Source: Coenobita brevimanus
Lineage: Eukaryota > Arthropoda > Malacostraca > Decapoda > Coenobitidae
Length of the DNA: 64,000 nucleotides
Assembly (NCBI GenBank): GCA_032717465.1
Contig: CM064671.1
Location: 57,725,894-57,789,893 of the forward strand
Direction of reading: 5' to 3'
Shown: piece by piece, positions 11,561 through 25,200 of the stretch
Numbering within the stretch: position 1 is the stretch's first letter
Layout: each line of letters opens with the position of its first letter
Notes under the pieces: model-generated
What the model saw: the letters and a program-made list of their open reading frames with translations, nothing else
What the model was told of the DNA's origin: nothing
Database searches by the model: none
Made by a program: the position numbers and the translations under genes

Positions 11561-14500
11561 CTTTGCTGGGCTCTGTGGTGGGGGAAGGGGTAGGGGAGTG
11601 TAGTTTGTATCTGCTGTTCATGGCTTTTACGAATAATAATTCTGTTTTGGATTCGGTATCTGTAGCTGGATGTTCAGACTTACTATTCTTTATTGCCACT
11701 CTGGAGCCTCAACAGGCCCCTGAGGAATTGTCCTCCTTCGCCCCAGCATTGAGCTGGGGCTTGGAGGAATTTACATCGGGTTGGTTTGAGTCTGGTGTTG
11801 GCCCACAAGAAACAGAGTCAGAGTCATACACAAACTATCTAGTGCTGAAATCCTCTGTGGGTGGGTCAGTGCTAGATACTGACATTTTTTATTTGCAATA
11901 TGCCATTGTTCCAGCTCGTGGCAGAGAATCTAACGTATCTACCCAGGTGGACAGAAGCATCTTTGTTGACGTGTCCTCTCAAGAAGAGAGCTCCCATTTA
12001 CTGGCCCTGACTTCTGTTATTGGTAATGATGTTTCATGCATTCTTCATGCTACCTTTAACTGGTGTGAGGATATTATTTTTTTCTCTTCTGTCTCAGGCC
12101 TTTTCCTCCTCCTAGTGGATATATAGCTTTCTACTCACCACTTCTTGTGGACTGTGGTTCTAGAGGTGGCTGTGCTGTTCTGTGTCACACAGATATTCCA
12201 TTAGCTTCCTATGCTTTCCAGTCCACCCAACAGGCTGTGGGCCTTCAGTTACACCGAGAAAGAACTTGCATATTCTGTAGGCTTTATTTATCTCCCCCTG
12301 TACCTGTCTCCTGTGCTGATCTTGATCACATTATTCATCAGCTTCCCGGGCCATTTGTTCTGAGTGACTCAAATGGGCGTCACACTTTGTGGAGTAATAC
12401 GCAACATAACTCCTGTGGTGATCTCCTGGAGTCTTAGACTGATGATTTAGACCTGGTTGTTCTGACTAATGGCTACCTGATGCATTTTCGTGTACAAAAT
12501 GGTACTTTATCTGTTATTGATCTAACATTGGTCTCCCCTGATTGCTCATTGGATTTTTCTTGTGAGACCTTGCCTCACTTGCACGGCAGTGATCATTATC
12601 CTGCTGTGATTAGGACATGCAAATTTGGGCTGGTGGAGCATGGCCCTTGCTGGTGTTCGAATAAGGGAGCATCCACACGTGGTGTCAAACATGTGTTGAC
12701 AACATAGCTGGCAACATTTTTGGATACATGTACAGCAGTAGTTGGATAGATGTATGCAAACATGTTTCAGTGCAGCTTCGAGCTTACTGGTAGCAGAGGT
12801 GATGAGATAAGCGTGTTCATAGGAAGCAGCTGAGACTTCATCATAATGTTTCCAACATGGTCTTGATGCAGCTGTTTCGAGCATGGTTGTAGCTTGTTCG
12901 TTATTGTGTTGTTTACATGTTGCTAACACTTTTTCTGGCACACGTGTGGACACTTCCTAAGGCTGACTGGGCAGAATTTGTTAAACAGTGCAGCCTTGAC
13001 AATAATGTTCCAGACTTTCAGGGTGTTGATGTAGAACAGTATTTTACATCTACTATATATCAGGCTGGTGTTTCCTCTATTCCATGAACATCTCGAAAGT
13101 TCTGCAGGAGACTTGTGCCTTGGTGGAATGAGGAGTGTGTTTTACCTAGGAGATTCTACGAAGTCGCTAGTAGGAGATACGGGGGAAATAAAAATGTCAT
13201 TTGAAAAAATCAATTTAAGAAAGCTCATGCTGGTTATCGGTGGGTTCTGAAAAACTCACGTCGCACCTCTTGGAGAACTCATTTCTCGTCTGCCACCTCG
13301 TCCACTCCTTTACCACTGGTCTGGAAGAAGGCAGGAAAATAACAGGCAAGTATTCACCTTGTCCTTTCCAGGAACTTAAAATCCAGAGATCTTGTGAGGT
13401 TGCTTCAGCCCTGGCTGAGAACTTTTAATATTCAAAATCAGATTTCGCCGAGCAGTTTAGCTGTTTTCGCCATCAACAGGAGAGGTTAGGTATTTCTATT
13501 ATACCTAGAGGAGGGGAACCTTATAATGCTTCCTTTACTCTCCATGAACTACAGTGCTGCTCTACAGAAGTGTAATGATTCTGCTCCTGGACCTGAGGAC
13601 AGTCCTTATGCTATGATTCTCCTTTTGCCGTAAAATTCTCTATTGTTTTTATTAGACCTCTGTAATAGGGTATGGGATAAAGTTGTAGTCCCCACTAATT
13701 GAAAGATTTGTATAGTTCTCCCATTTTCTAAACCAGGTAAGGGTCATTCTAATATGTCTAATTATCGGCCAGTTTGTTTGAGGTTTTGTGTGTGCAGACT
13801 GTTTGAGAAGATGGTTAGCATGAGGCTAGTCTGGTATCTAGAGAAAGATGTTTTCTTCTCTCTGTCACGAAGTGGCTTTTGCAGGTTGCAGTGTACATCA
13901 GACAACCTCATCAGATTTAGAATCAGCAGTCTGTGGGGCTTTTGCACCTCGACAACATCTTGTGGCTGCATTCTTTGATTTGGAAAGGGTATACACTGTG
14001 GCTTAGTTTCACAGTTTTGGGCTGTGTGGCCGCCTGCCATTGTTCCTTATTGACTTCTTGATAAATTCCAGGTTTCAAATCCGTGTGGACTCATCACTCC
14101 CTGTCCCTCGGGTTCAGGAGGAAGGTATCTTTAGGGGAGCGTGTTTAGTGTTCCTATATTTGCTGTTGCCATCAATGGCATAATAGGTTCCCTACTTGAG
14201 GGGGCGTTTTCTTCCATATGTGCACAATACAGTTAGCTGGATACCAGATGTGTGCAGTTGAGAGAAGCGTGCAACTAGAATTGGACAGGGTCGCTGTCTG
14301 GGTGGAAAAGAGAGGTTTTTGTTTTTCTTCAAGCAAAACTGTGGCTATGCATTTTTGTAGAGTAATGGAGGTTCTTGCAGACCCTGAATTATTCCTAAAT
14401 AAGCACCTGCTACAGTGCATGGAGGAGACCAAGCTTCTTGACTTAACATTTGACTGTCGGCTTACCGGGGTTTCGCATTTGAAACTTCTACAAGTGTTGT

Positions 14501-16060
14501 GCATGAACTAATGAATTTGTTGAGGGTACTATCTCACACTTCGTGGGGCACTCATTGGAAGACATCCCGACACCTGTACCATGTCTTAGTGGAATCTAAA
14601 CTTGCCTATGGTTCTGAGGTGTACTTCTCATCTACCGTGCCACAGCTTATTGTTTTCAATCCTGTGCGTCATGTTGGTTTGTTTCTTGCTACTGGCGCTT
14701 TCAGATCCTCTTCAATGCCTAACTTGTTGACGGAGGCTGTGTGCCTCCCCTAAATCTACAGTACAGTGAAAGTCACTAATCATTTAAAGCTGTATGCCAG
14801 GCTCACTCCTTGCTGTTTGTGTGTCACAACAGTGATTTTTCCAATATTATGATTTTCATCCTCGCACTCCGCATCCCTTTGGGTAGAGTCAGGCAGATTA
14901 TGGATGATTTAGGTATGGGTGTGGAGCATGTCTGCCTTGACCAGAGGTGCGGATGTGCAGAGATGCTGAAGGTACCAAGTCTTCTGTCTCCTCTCTAGCT
15001 CCATATCAGCTATTTTTGGATAAGTCATCCATTCTCAGAGGTACCACCTCTGTATATACAGATGTTTCGAACTCAGACACTAGTGTCAGGTTTGGGGTGG
15101 TTTCCCAAAATTTGTGGGGAGAGAATAACTTCCTCACGATTCCTCTATTTTTATTGCGGAATTGACAGCTGTCATTTTAGTTCTTCTGCTGATTTTAACA
15201 CATGTGATGTTCAAAGTCCCATTGAATCCTTTAATTCAGCTCACCACCTGGTCCTTGCCGTCCTTGTGTGGCTTTTCCCGATACGGAGGTGTGGTAATCT
15301 TGTTCAGTTTTGTTGGGTTCTTGTGCATGTATGTGCGGCGGGCAATGAGGAGGTGTATGAATTAGCTAAAGCTGCATCTTCTCGGCGGCCTCCTACCAAC
15401 TACCCGCTTTCTGATACCAATATGACACCTTCCTTGCTTTCTGTGATTTATACATGTTGGCAGAAATAGTAGCATGTTGTTGTTCATAATAAAATAAAGG
15501 AATTTTTTCAGAGGGTCAAGTTGTGCTGAGGGTTCTTTCCTCCATGTCTCGGCAGTTGGAGGTGGCACTTGCCCGGCTTCACATTGGGTACTCATGGCTC
15601 ACTCATGGGTTCTTCATATGTAGCTGGGACTCAACCACTTTGTGGTGATTGCCTTGTTCCTCTCACTGTCCGTCTCTTGCTGGTCGAGTGTCCAGTTCTG
15701 GGGAACCTGCTTCTGAGATTCCTCCATAGGCATGAAAGGGGGGGGGGGGTTGAGAAGATGGTGCCTGCTGTCTGTCCTCGATGCTTGGAAGAGCCTACGA
15801 GTATCTGACTGTTGTTTGTAGTTCTGTTGAGGAGGCGGGCTTCCAACCGCTTTGATAGGCAATTGATATTAACCTGGTACTTAATTATTCTCTTGTCATT
15901 TTATTTATCATTATTTTCTACAGGTGGGGAGTATCGGCTTTGTTTAGTATGCAAAATTGATTTTTTTTTTTTTCAGTCTTTTACCTTGTTGTCCGGGGGC
16001 ATATGACGCTAGCAGTTGTGCCGCCATTTTTTTGTTATATTTAACAATTAATCAATCAGT
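11561..16060 (+). pseudogene. Decayed I-like LINE with endonuclease, RT and RNase H
   Basis: A plus-strand LINE with many frameshifts and stops. Recognisable parts: endonuclease at about 12105-12640 (AFQSTQQAVGLQLHRERTCI, then PFVLSDSNGRHTLWSNTQHN and IDLTLVSPDCSLDFS, ending LHGSDHYPAVI); a linker resuming at 12950 (LPKADWAEFVKQC); RT start at about 13745 (SNYRPVCLRFCVCRLFEKMV) and later RT/connection pieces to about 14760; RNase H at about 15045 (SVYTDVSNSDTSVRFGVVS). The 3' end near 16050 reads CAATTAATCAATCAGTC, an AATC-type tail. The RNase H domain argues for the I group over Jockey proper. The copy is dead. Product and mechanism are as for the intact LINE at 54.6-61.0 kb. Confidence 0.78.
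12682..12938. mobile_element. hAT-like miniature element inside the LINE
   Basis: A 257-bp insertion separates the LINE endonuclease from its linker. An 8-bp repeat CACACGTG flanks it at 12674-12681 and 12939-12946. The ends are imperfect inverted repeats: the left contains CATGTGTTGACAACAT; the right, on the minus strand, contains AAAAGTGTTAGCAACATG. An 8-bp duplication suggests the hAT superfamily. No coding capacity. Confidence 0.55.
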
Positions 16061-17577
16061 CCTCGGGCCAAATCTGTAGACTCAGGAAGGGAACACGGAG
16101 AAGACTGTTTACTGCGTACACAGTCGAGAAATCCTTAACACTGTGTAACGTAAAGGCGGTTAAACGGGAGCTCACTTTCCTCTCTCCAAAATGAAATTAA
16201 AGGAGACAGAGATCTATTACATTCCGCAAGTGTAACGCAGCTCTCTTCCAGTAAAGTGCCCAGTCAGTGTGCAGAGTCGTTAAGAATAACCCGAAGTAAT
16301 TATGGTATATCTACGGGCCTACTGTACATCTCACATATAAGCATATGAAAAGAGGACTAATTCAGTTGACCAGCTGGCTCAGACAAGGTATCTCATGTTG
16401 CAAGGATATTAGTAGATACCAAAGGTGAGGTTTAAAAATAAGGCTGTGGCTTGGAAGGGAAAATGAAAACGATAACACTGAAGCGTAAATCATTTGAAAT
16501 AGAAATTTTAGTAGGTCAGATGAAAGAAACATCAGATCAACTGTTTTGGTACCTGGAAAATTAATGTAATGTTTCTGTATTTGGAGATTTAGTAACTGAG
16601 GCGATTCTTCTGACCAAACCATTTCAGTCGTATGATTTTTAGCAAATTCGTGATGCTCAGTAGAGAGGCACGAACTACATCACTGGAAACTTAAAACACT
16701 CATCAGTTGTTTTTTCCATTACAGCGTTCATCGACCTTCTTAAAAAAATCAGTAAATAAGATTTCTAGATTAAAGCCATTTGTTTGAGTTCTCTCCTGAC
16801 TGCTTTTATGGCTGGGAATGTTGGCACTTTTTTTTTTTTTGTTCTGTATGTGTTGATGTATGAATTATCACATAAGAAAAGGCAAGCGTATATAGTAGAC
16901 TGGAAAGATATGTCAGTCATTTCTTTGCAGGACCTCATGTTGTTGCTCTCTAAAACAGTGTATTACTAAGATAAGTTTTGTGAGCCTTACATTGACCTGT
17001 TGTGTTCATCTGGTATTGAGAATCAGCTAAGTTAATTGGTGCTAAATAACTAGAATAACGTAAATTGTGAGTGAATCTGACTGAACCGTGTAAATTATCC
17101 AAATGTTACCAGATACATAGACGTGAATGCCTATGCATTCCTCTGATCTTGTGTGAATATTTTCTAGATAAGAAAGAAGGAACCAAAGGCCAGAAATCTG
17201 GAAGGTTGTTCCCTCCTAAAAAAAAAGAAAAAGAAAAAAAGCCAAATTCAGGATCCATTAATTATTAAGATGAAAAGTCTTTTACTCGACCTTGTTGAGA
17301 AGAACTGCATGTGGGGAGCCTTCCCCCTCTCCCCCACACACACATATGAGATATGTACTGGACGCTGGGGAGAATAAAACCCTAGTACAGAGTCAACAAC
17401 TATACGGGGGTAAAGCAGGCTTAGAGTGAGCTTAGAACGCCTAATCACTTAGCAGCAGATTTTGCGAGTGAGGTAAAATGACCTTTCCAAGATAAATTCT
17501 GAGAGAATAAAACCTGAAGTATGTTCAGAGATGATGCAGGATTGAGTATGATGTTATCTAATATACTATGGCACTAG

Positions 17578-17579
<2 letters not shown>
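16061..17579. other. No recognisable gene (receptor-gene flank or intron)
   Basis: AT-rich unique-looking DNA. Open frames are short and have no domain character. Confidence 0.4.

Positions 17580-17631
<52 letters not shown>
17580..17631. repeat. (TG)n microsatellite
   Basis: About 26 TG units. Confidence 0.98.
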
Positions 17632-17633
<2 letters not shown>

Positions 17634-17896
17634 TTTGGGCAGCCGAAACTACACATTCAAATCGCACCAAAATTGGCACAAAAATCGCAAAAAAATTCAC
17701 TGATGTGAAAAAACTTGGTCCCATCACGATTGAAAAACTTTTACTATATTTAATGAGCGATCACATTTTGACCAAAAAAAGCCGCTCTCGGCTCCCGGCA
17801 TAGGACCTCCGTAGAATTTTTTGCCCAGACCTACAGCAGCACAAGAACCCTCTGCAGGAGCAAGTGTGAGGGGCCCAAAGGGCCCACGAGCACTTG
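17632..17896. repeat. Possible repeat unit ending in a hairpin
   Basis: Sequence beside the (TG)n array that ends in a strong dyad: CAAGTG (17861) and GGGCCC (17871) pair with GGGCCC (17880) and CACTTG (17891). Only one copy is in this window, so repeat status is an inference. Confidence 0.35.
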
Positions 17897-17991
17897 TTAA
17901 ATATTAAAGGACATTACTGTGGGAGATTTTACTGGGTAAACAGATGTAGGAATTGGGTTTTGGATTTAAAAAAAAAAGAAAAGGGTACTTT

Positions 17992-18330
17992 TACCTCAAT
18001 CCGAGATATGAGCCACGTCAGAAATTACGTGTGCCATAGTCTCATCTCGTGTTTCTTGAGGTAACTTCTGTAATAGACGGTGTTCGAAGATTATGGAAAG
18101 GTGAAGAGTGGAGTCATCAGCATAAACGTGGATAGGGTTAGATGTACGGGTAAGAAGGGCATTGATGAATAGAAAGAATAGATTTGGTGACAAGACAGAA
18201 CGCTGAGGAACATCACTACTGGTAAACTTGGAGAAGAAAGTTTGCCGTCAGCAGCAGGAGTTACAGAACGACCAGAAAGGAAACTAGAGATGAAGGGAAA
18301 GATAGGAGGATTTAAACTGTGAAGGGACAG
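17992..18330 (-). pseudogene. Jockey-type RT fragment
   Basis: The minus strand encodes RT pieces close to the Jockey LINE at 35.8-38.5 kb: FPFISSFLSGRSVTPAADG (about 18250-18310), VPQRSVLSPNLFFLFINALL (about 18140-18200), and YADDSTLHLS with the catalytic YADD. It ends DVAHISD at 17996, the same place a stop occurs in the other copy. Short and broken. Confidence 0.75.
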
Positions 18331-19593
18331 TGACTATAATTGTGACATAAAACAGGTGCTTCTTCTGTTATAAATTGCTTCTCTTTTGAATGGTTATATT
18401 TTGGTAGCATAGCTTGGACTTTGCTGGACGAGCACAAAAGTGAGAGGAGTGTGCGTTTTTTTTCTAAGAAGCGTGTGCCTGGAGCTAGATGAATAGACAG
18501 ACAGGCAAATAAAGAAATTTAGGAGCACTGTGTTGCTTATGTGGATGAACTTGAAGGTGTTTGGAAGGCTGCCCTGAGTACATGCGAATGAGAAGAATGG
18601 ATATGGATGTGGTGAAGTAAGAAAGAAAGGAAGATCGAGTATGAGGTAAAGGGACGAGGTGGAAAGGTGTATGAATTAGTGATGTAAGGAGAAGGGAGAG
18701 CAGCTTGATAGTCGGGGATAGCATAAAGTGATCGCAGTTTGTTTGTGGTCATCCGCACTGTGTTCGTCTATAGACAGACTATTGAGATCATCCAGCTCCG
18801 TACAACTGCACACTTTTAACGCCTTATTATTATCCTCATTTTATCATTTCATCCACATGAAAACTAAGCTAAATCACCTAGTACATTACATCTTTCTGGG
18901 GAATGATATTTTATCTTCATCAATGTACCTCCTTTTGTATGTATTTACATATTCATTATGCTCATGAGAGATGTGTGAACTGGTGTGGTTGGTCAGAGCT
19001 TTCATTAACCCCTTGACTACGACGAGCGGGTGGGGGAGGTTCTCTTCCTCGTAGTTATGATTCAGATCCCTTTTCCAGTCTAAAGATGAGGTTGTGTCAC
19101 ATACAGGAACAGGACAAGCAAAAATTAAGGTTTAACAACAGACGTAATAACTGTGCCATAAATTCATTCACACCAGTGAAGCTTCCTTGACTCCTGAACC
19201 ATTTAAAATTGTCTAGTGTTTGCTACATTCAAGCAGTTTTAATCAGTGTTGTGGATGCTTTTTGAAACAAAAAGGCTAAAGCATTTGTTCACGCTTCCTG
19301 TGTGTAAGACATTGAATTAGGCAAATAAAACTTCCATAATGAACAAAGCTAAAATTATTCTTAAAAATATATCATACTGAAACTGCTACTCCAAAACTTA
19401 CCAGTGCCCAAATGGAAAATAATTCTCCCATACTATAGTTTTGAGCAAAAGCATTAACACTTTCATTTCTACTTAGACGTTTATTAGGTATGAGATGACA
19501 TTCAGAGTCGGAGGCTGATTTTACTAGCTTCATATTAAACACGGTGACAATATCTGGCTAGAGTATAACTGATTCATATTAATTAATCTTTAC
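18331..19593. other. Intronic DNA downstream of the IR M1 exon
   Basis: No exon recognised. TTAACCCC at 19005-19012 resembles the ends of the TTAA-flanked elements in this window, but no partner end was found. The M2/M3 exons of the receptor are not visible here. Confidence 0.4.
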
Positions 19594-19753
19594 CTTGACC
19601 AGAGCAACGCAGACCACCAGTGTCGTGGCAAGAGCAGCCAACCACACCCAACTGCCCAGAGGATAAAAGAAGTTCAGCCACCCAGGACCAGCTTTGGGTT
19701 TGGCCATGGCAAAACACATATACGTTGTGGTGATCATGCGCGTGAAATCATGT
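19594..19753 (-). CDS. Ionotropic receptor (IR) exon: M1 membrane segment
   Basis: A 160-bp minus-strand exon, preceded by TAATTTTCAG and followed by GTAAAG. It encodes 53 residues after one split-codon base. It starts HDFTRMITTTYMCFAMAKPK, resembling the end of ligand-binding lobe S1 and the pre-M1 region of arthropod IRs. The hydrophobic run VWLAALATTLVVCVALV is the first membrane segment. IRs are divergent relatives of ionotropic glutamate receptors that act as ligand-gated cation channels in chemosensory neurons. It ends in phase 0. Its phase fits the exon at 33296-33351, but about 25 residues usual for this stretch of S1 are missing, so an intervening exon probably exists. No downstream pore exon was found. 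Confidence 0.75.
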
Positions 19754-20090
19754 CTGAAAATTATTTAGTGTGTACAGTCATATGGTGTCCTGGTTGTAAA
19801 TTCTAATATAACTATACATGTATTTTTTAAGATGCCTAAAGTATTATCTGTGAATTATATAAATAAAACTATAAGAGATAAGCAGTTTGCATGAAGACTG
19901 CCTGTATTCTTGACCCAAGAGGGCAATATGATTCTAAACTATGCAACTGACTTAAGTCATAAATGTTGGTTAAAACTGAATTTAAAATTATTTCAAGTTA
20001 AGACTGTGTGAATGATTTTTGTACTGAAGACTCTTAATGTATTATAAGAATTGTCAGTGGAAGAATCGATATCAATACAGAACCCCCTTT
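19754..20090. other. Intron sequence
   Basis: AT-rich; nothing recognised between the M1 exon and the TTAA element. Confidence 0.5.
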
Positions 20091-20094
20091 TTAA

Positions 20095-21905
20095 ACCCTT
20101 AACCGTGGGGCGTCACTTTCGTGATGCTTGGGAGCAAGGGATCATACTGCGGGGCGTCAGTTTTGTGATTCTGTGTTATTTTTAATTCACCTGGGCTTTC
20201 AAGTGGTGGCTTGTATCGTCTATCAGTACTGCCAATGTCCAACACTAGTCAGCACTCCTAATCTCATCTGTACTCCCATCCATTGTTGACAATTTAGCCA
20301 TTTCTCCCCGTTCTTGACTCCCCTCCCTACCTCCCCTCCATTACCCTCTCCTCTCGCCTGCCCAGCCGTGCTACGCTAAGTAAATCTTCCCTGGAGTTTT
20401 CCACTGATTCCATCCATTGAAATAAGCCCTATGCCCTATTCTTAAACCAAATAATATATATAAAAAAGAAATAAGGTAAGTGATAGTGCCATACACCTGG
20501 AATTGGCTAATTATCACCTGACAACACATCACGTGCGCTCATTCGCTAATTTTTGCTGTTTATTTCCCCTTGAAATATGCCGTATAATCTTTTCTTGTAG
20601 TAAAAATATATATAAGAAAGGAAGGGAGAAGCCTAAGTGATATTTACATTCACCTGGAATTACCTGTTTTATTATGTATTGTCTAGATTTCCTGCCAATC
20701 ATTTCATAGTGTATGTATTAGCAGCTGTCACCATGCTGACATTGGCAGCATTGCACTCCCCCTAGGCCACCACACTGTATTCAGGTTACTGTCGTCTTCC
20801 AAGGTGAAACCACGTCGGATTCGCGCCTGTCCAATTCCGCCACTTTTTAGCCCCATGCAAAGGGCCCTGTGACCACTAGTCCCTAATAAACCTTGTGTGG
20901 AAAGGGGTAATGGGCTAAATGACTGCTGTGGAACGTGAACTGGCTAATTTATCAATGAAAATGTTGGACAGTGACTACGATCTTCCTGGTGAGTAAAACA
21001 GTGCAAGTGGAAATGTAAATAATGTGTAAATAATGCGTAAACAGCAAGTGAAAGCAATGAATGTAAATATAAGTGAACAGTGGAAAATAGTTTAATAAGT
21101 TACTGCAAGTGACAGTGCATAACACAGTGTAAATAAAATAGAAATGTAAATAATGTAAATAAAATAGAGAATGTAAACAGAAATATAAATGAGTAGTAAT
21201 ATAAGAATACGAGTATAATTACTAGGAGTAATGAAAGTGAAAATTTCACTCTAGCATGTATGAATACTATGAGTTATGAAAGTGGAAGTGAAAGTGACAG
21301 ATTCACTCTCAACGCTATTATACAGGACGAGAAAGTGAATGTTACGCATTTTACTGAAAGAGAAATTTAATGCCTACAGTGACAATAAACTACTAATACT
21401 GAAGGAAACTTATGGATAAAGACTGCAGATATATATAAGTGTTATATAGTAATAGAAATATAAAGTGTGAGTGTTTTTATGAATAATAAATGACAGAACA
21501 CCAGCAGCGAACGAGCGTAAGTGGGAAGGTCATACGCGCTCATAATTTTCATTGCTTTCACAGTGGGTTTTTTTAGGAGTATGGATTCCAAACTATTTGA
21601 GAATCATAGAATAGTGTTTCTAGTGATAATATCAGACTGTGGTAATCATATTACGGGTTGTCGGGAAGTGTAAAGTGGAGACTTCGTTACCCAACTTCAG
21701 AGGTCTCCACAAGTCCTACGGTACTCGACGAAGGCTCAACAAACATACTAGGAGAAAGCTGAAGGTATGTGCCATAAGCATATTTAAGTTTAATATTCTA
21801 GAACTAAATACTGATTTTTGGCAAATATTTTTAGAGAGTCTGTTGGAGCGCGAATATGCCCGCGAGACACACAAGTCAAGCAAAAACAACCCCGCGGTTT
21901 AGGGG
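20095..21905. mobile_element. TTAA-flanked piggyBac-like non-autonomous element
   Basis: An 1811-bp element. TTAA is duplicated at 20091-20094 and 21906-21909. The left end is ACCCTTAACCGTGGGG; the right end on the minus strand is CCCCTAAACCGCGGGG, 13 of 16 identical. No transposase core. A short plus-strand frame (20921-20991) starting MTAVERELANLSMKMLDSDY runs into GGTGAGT, a good splice donor, and a second short acidic frame (21269-21370) starts MSYESGSESDR. These may be remnants of the N-terminal exons of a piggyBac-like transposase (inference). The middle has many GTAAAT words. Confidence 0.7.
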
Positions 21906-21909
21906 TTAA

Positions 21910-22258
21910 ACATAAGTAAATTGTTTATGAATATGAACCCTGATACCCAATTTCGCAGTCTGAATTACTATTCATAAATATTCATATATACAGAAAATTG
22001 TCAACTTAAAAACCTTGATTATGTAAATATCTGACTGTCATTTAGTGGGTCTTATGAAGCTCAATGTAACTGTCGTTGGAAGCTATGGCAGGGAGTTCAA
22101 ACGGTTGTTTTCAAATAGGTTCTCAGCAAATCAGTATCTCAGTGGCAATTGCATTTGTGGCCTGCCTCTGGGAGATTAATTGCAAGTATACTTGCAACTG
22201 CTGATGAATATATTAATATACAGTATGAAAGACTGTTTCCGTTAACTCTGAGGCAGGT
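21910..22258. other. Intron sequence
   Basis: No feature recognised. Confidence 0.5.
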
Positions 22259-25200
22259 CTAGCTATCTATCTACTGCTAGACGCCTCAGTCCCGAAAGGG
22301 GTAGCCACAGACAAGTCGCCTCCATGTCGCCATGTCCAACGCCATTTCACTCCCTGGCTCCCAGCTCACACCCCTCTCTCTCATATACCTCTCCACTCCA
22401 TCCTTCCATCTCATCCTCGGCCTCCTCCTCCCTGTTCCCCCTTCCATCTCACTCTCATTCGTTCTTCTCGTTAGAGTCTCGTTCTCCATCCTCTCCATGT
22501 GGCCAAATCACCTCAACATATCTCTCCTAACGCTTCTATCACATCCACATTTACACCACAACGCTTCTTCACCTCCTCATTTCTCAGCCTGTCTTCACGT
22601 AACTGCACATGCTCACACGACTTGTGTCCTTCTAACAAGTTCCAAGCTTCAGTTCCATACATTAGTGTTGGTATCATGATAGTGTCAATCAGCGACTTTC
22701 TTGCTTCAGTGCTCACTTCCCTGTTCCTCATCACTGCTTTCAGATTACCAGCAACCTTTCTTCCCTGTTGTACCCTTTCAAGCACTTCATCTTCTGTACT
22801 TCCATCCTCACTCGCCACACTACCTAAGTATTTAAATGCACTCACATAATCCATTTCCTCATCATCCAGCCTCACAGTACATCTAGTGGCTTCATTTCTC
22901 TCGAATACCATTATTTTTCTCTTCCCTATATTCACCTTTGGACTCCGTTTCTTACACACTGTCCGAAACTCATTCACCATGTCTTGCAGTTCCCCTTCTT
23001 CTTCACGTATCAATACGGTATCGTATGCAAACAACAGTACAGGGAGTGTCCAAACATTGCCCTTTCTCATTAGGGTCGCTACAACATCCACTTCCCTACC
23101 TTGTATTTTTTTTTATAACCACACCATTATACAAACTGAACAACCACGGGGACATCACCCATCCCTGGTTCAATCCAATATTCAAATAGAAAAATTCACT
23201 CAGTTCACTATTCACACCCACTGCAGCCTTAGAAACCTGATGCATACACTTCAGGGCATTGAACAACTTCCCATTTACTCCATATACTCTTAATACTTTC
23301 CACATTCCTTGTCTGTCAACTCTGTAATATGCTGTCTCCATATCCATGCAGGCTGCATACAACTTCTTTCCCTTCTCTAAAAACTTTTCCACTAAAGACC
23401 TAAGAATGAATAACTGATCTACACAACCTCTTCCCTTCCAACTAATCCCTCTGTTGTTTCCCTAACTCTGTCAGTAAGTATCCTGCATTATACTTTTCCT
23501 CTTACACTAACAAGGCAAATGCCCCCATGATTACTGCACACTTTTTCTTCCCCTTTTTCTCTGTACAGGGCAAAATTATAACTGATTTCCAATCCTCCGG
23601 GACTCTACCTTTTCCCGGGCCAATCTGCACATCTTCCATATCCATTTTACTAGTATCTCTCCCCCATGCTTCAGCTTTTCACCACACACTCCACCAACTC
23701 CTGGGGCTTTCCCCATTTTGGCTTTATTGCTTCCACTACTTCCATCCTACTGATTTCGTCCTTTCTGCTCACCTCCCTCTTCTCCTAACCATTCCCCGGC
23801 CACTTATACTCGCATTACTTTCATTCTCCATGTTCAACATTTCCTAAAAGTGTTCTCTGCATCTCTTTAATTTTTCTCTCTTCTCAACTAGCAATCAATC
23901 ATTTTTACCTTTCACTTCCAGACATACTTCTTTATCATCCTGTCTAAATCTCTTTACCTCTTTCCGGAACATTTTCCTACATTCCCTCCATTTTACACCG
24001 AAATCCCTTCCAAATTCCTTATCCACTTTCTTCTTACTCTCTCCTACTAATCTTTTTGCCTCTCTCTTCCTCTCAACATATAACTTTCTCTTCCGTCCCT
24101 CAACTTACTCCGCGCCCCTGTTTCTCATCCACGCACTATATGTTTTCTTCTTTTGTGCCACAGCCTATCTCACCTCTTCATTCCACCATGCTGTTCCTTG
24201 CATCCCCTTTCGTATTCTCTTCAACCCACACACCACCTCACATGCTGCACAGATTTCTTTAGTGAATATCTTGCACACACCTTCCACGTCCCCCATCTGC
24301 ACCAAATCATATTTACCCAGTCGCTCATCCACTTCTACCTTATACTCTGCCTTTTTTCCATCTTCTTGCAACCTTTCTACCATCCCCGCATGGACTACTT
24401 CCTCCCGTCCTTCCCTTCTCCTTCTTCTCCATTTCTTTTGAACCTTGACTTTCACTGCCACAATGTGGTGGTCGGAAAGTCCACTCCCCCAACCTCTGTA
24501 TGCTCTTGTATCCATTACACACCTTCTTATTCTTTCATCCACACACATATAATTGCTCATTGCCTTCCGTTCACTCAGTTCATCACCCTCCATTCTCATC
24601 ACTTGCCATGTATACCTGCGGATCATTTTGTGTCTAAAGAAGTTACTGGCTATCACCAACTGCCTCACTGCACAAATGTCCACTAGAGCACTGACATTCT
24701 CATCCACTTCTGCAGGCATACCCCATGCACCAACTACTCCATGCACCTTCACATTCCCTACTTTTCCATTTATATCTCCAATCAAAAATACTCTATCATT
24801 CCTTTCAAATGTTTCCATGCAAACTACCACATTTGTCCAGAACTCTTCTTTCTCTCTGCTTGCATGATGTTGCTTTGGTGCACACACACACACATAATTG
24901 CCCACATTTGTAGTCCAACGTTTAATCTTACCCACACAATACTTGACCCGATGGATCAGTATTCTCTTTAGTCTCCTTCCATCTCTTGCACACAACAAGA
25001 TAACCTCCTTCTTTTGCCCTCTTATTTTCACCTACTCCCACTCATATACCTCATCCGTACTCCCATTCTCCCACAGTCTCACCTCGCCATTTTGTCTCAG
25101 TTATTGCACATACATCCACTTTTGCATCCTCAAGCACCTGAACAATCTTTCTTTCTTTTACCTCATCATTCGCACCCCTTACATTCCATGTCACAATCCG

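Noticed and set aside
19005..19012. TTAACCCC as a third TTAA-element end
   Set aside because: No matching right end or duplicated TTAA could be found.
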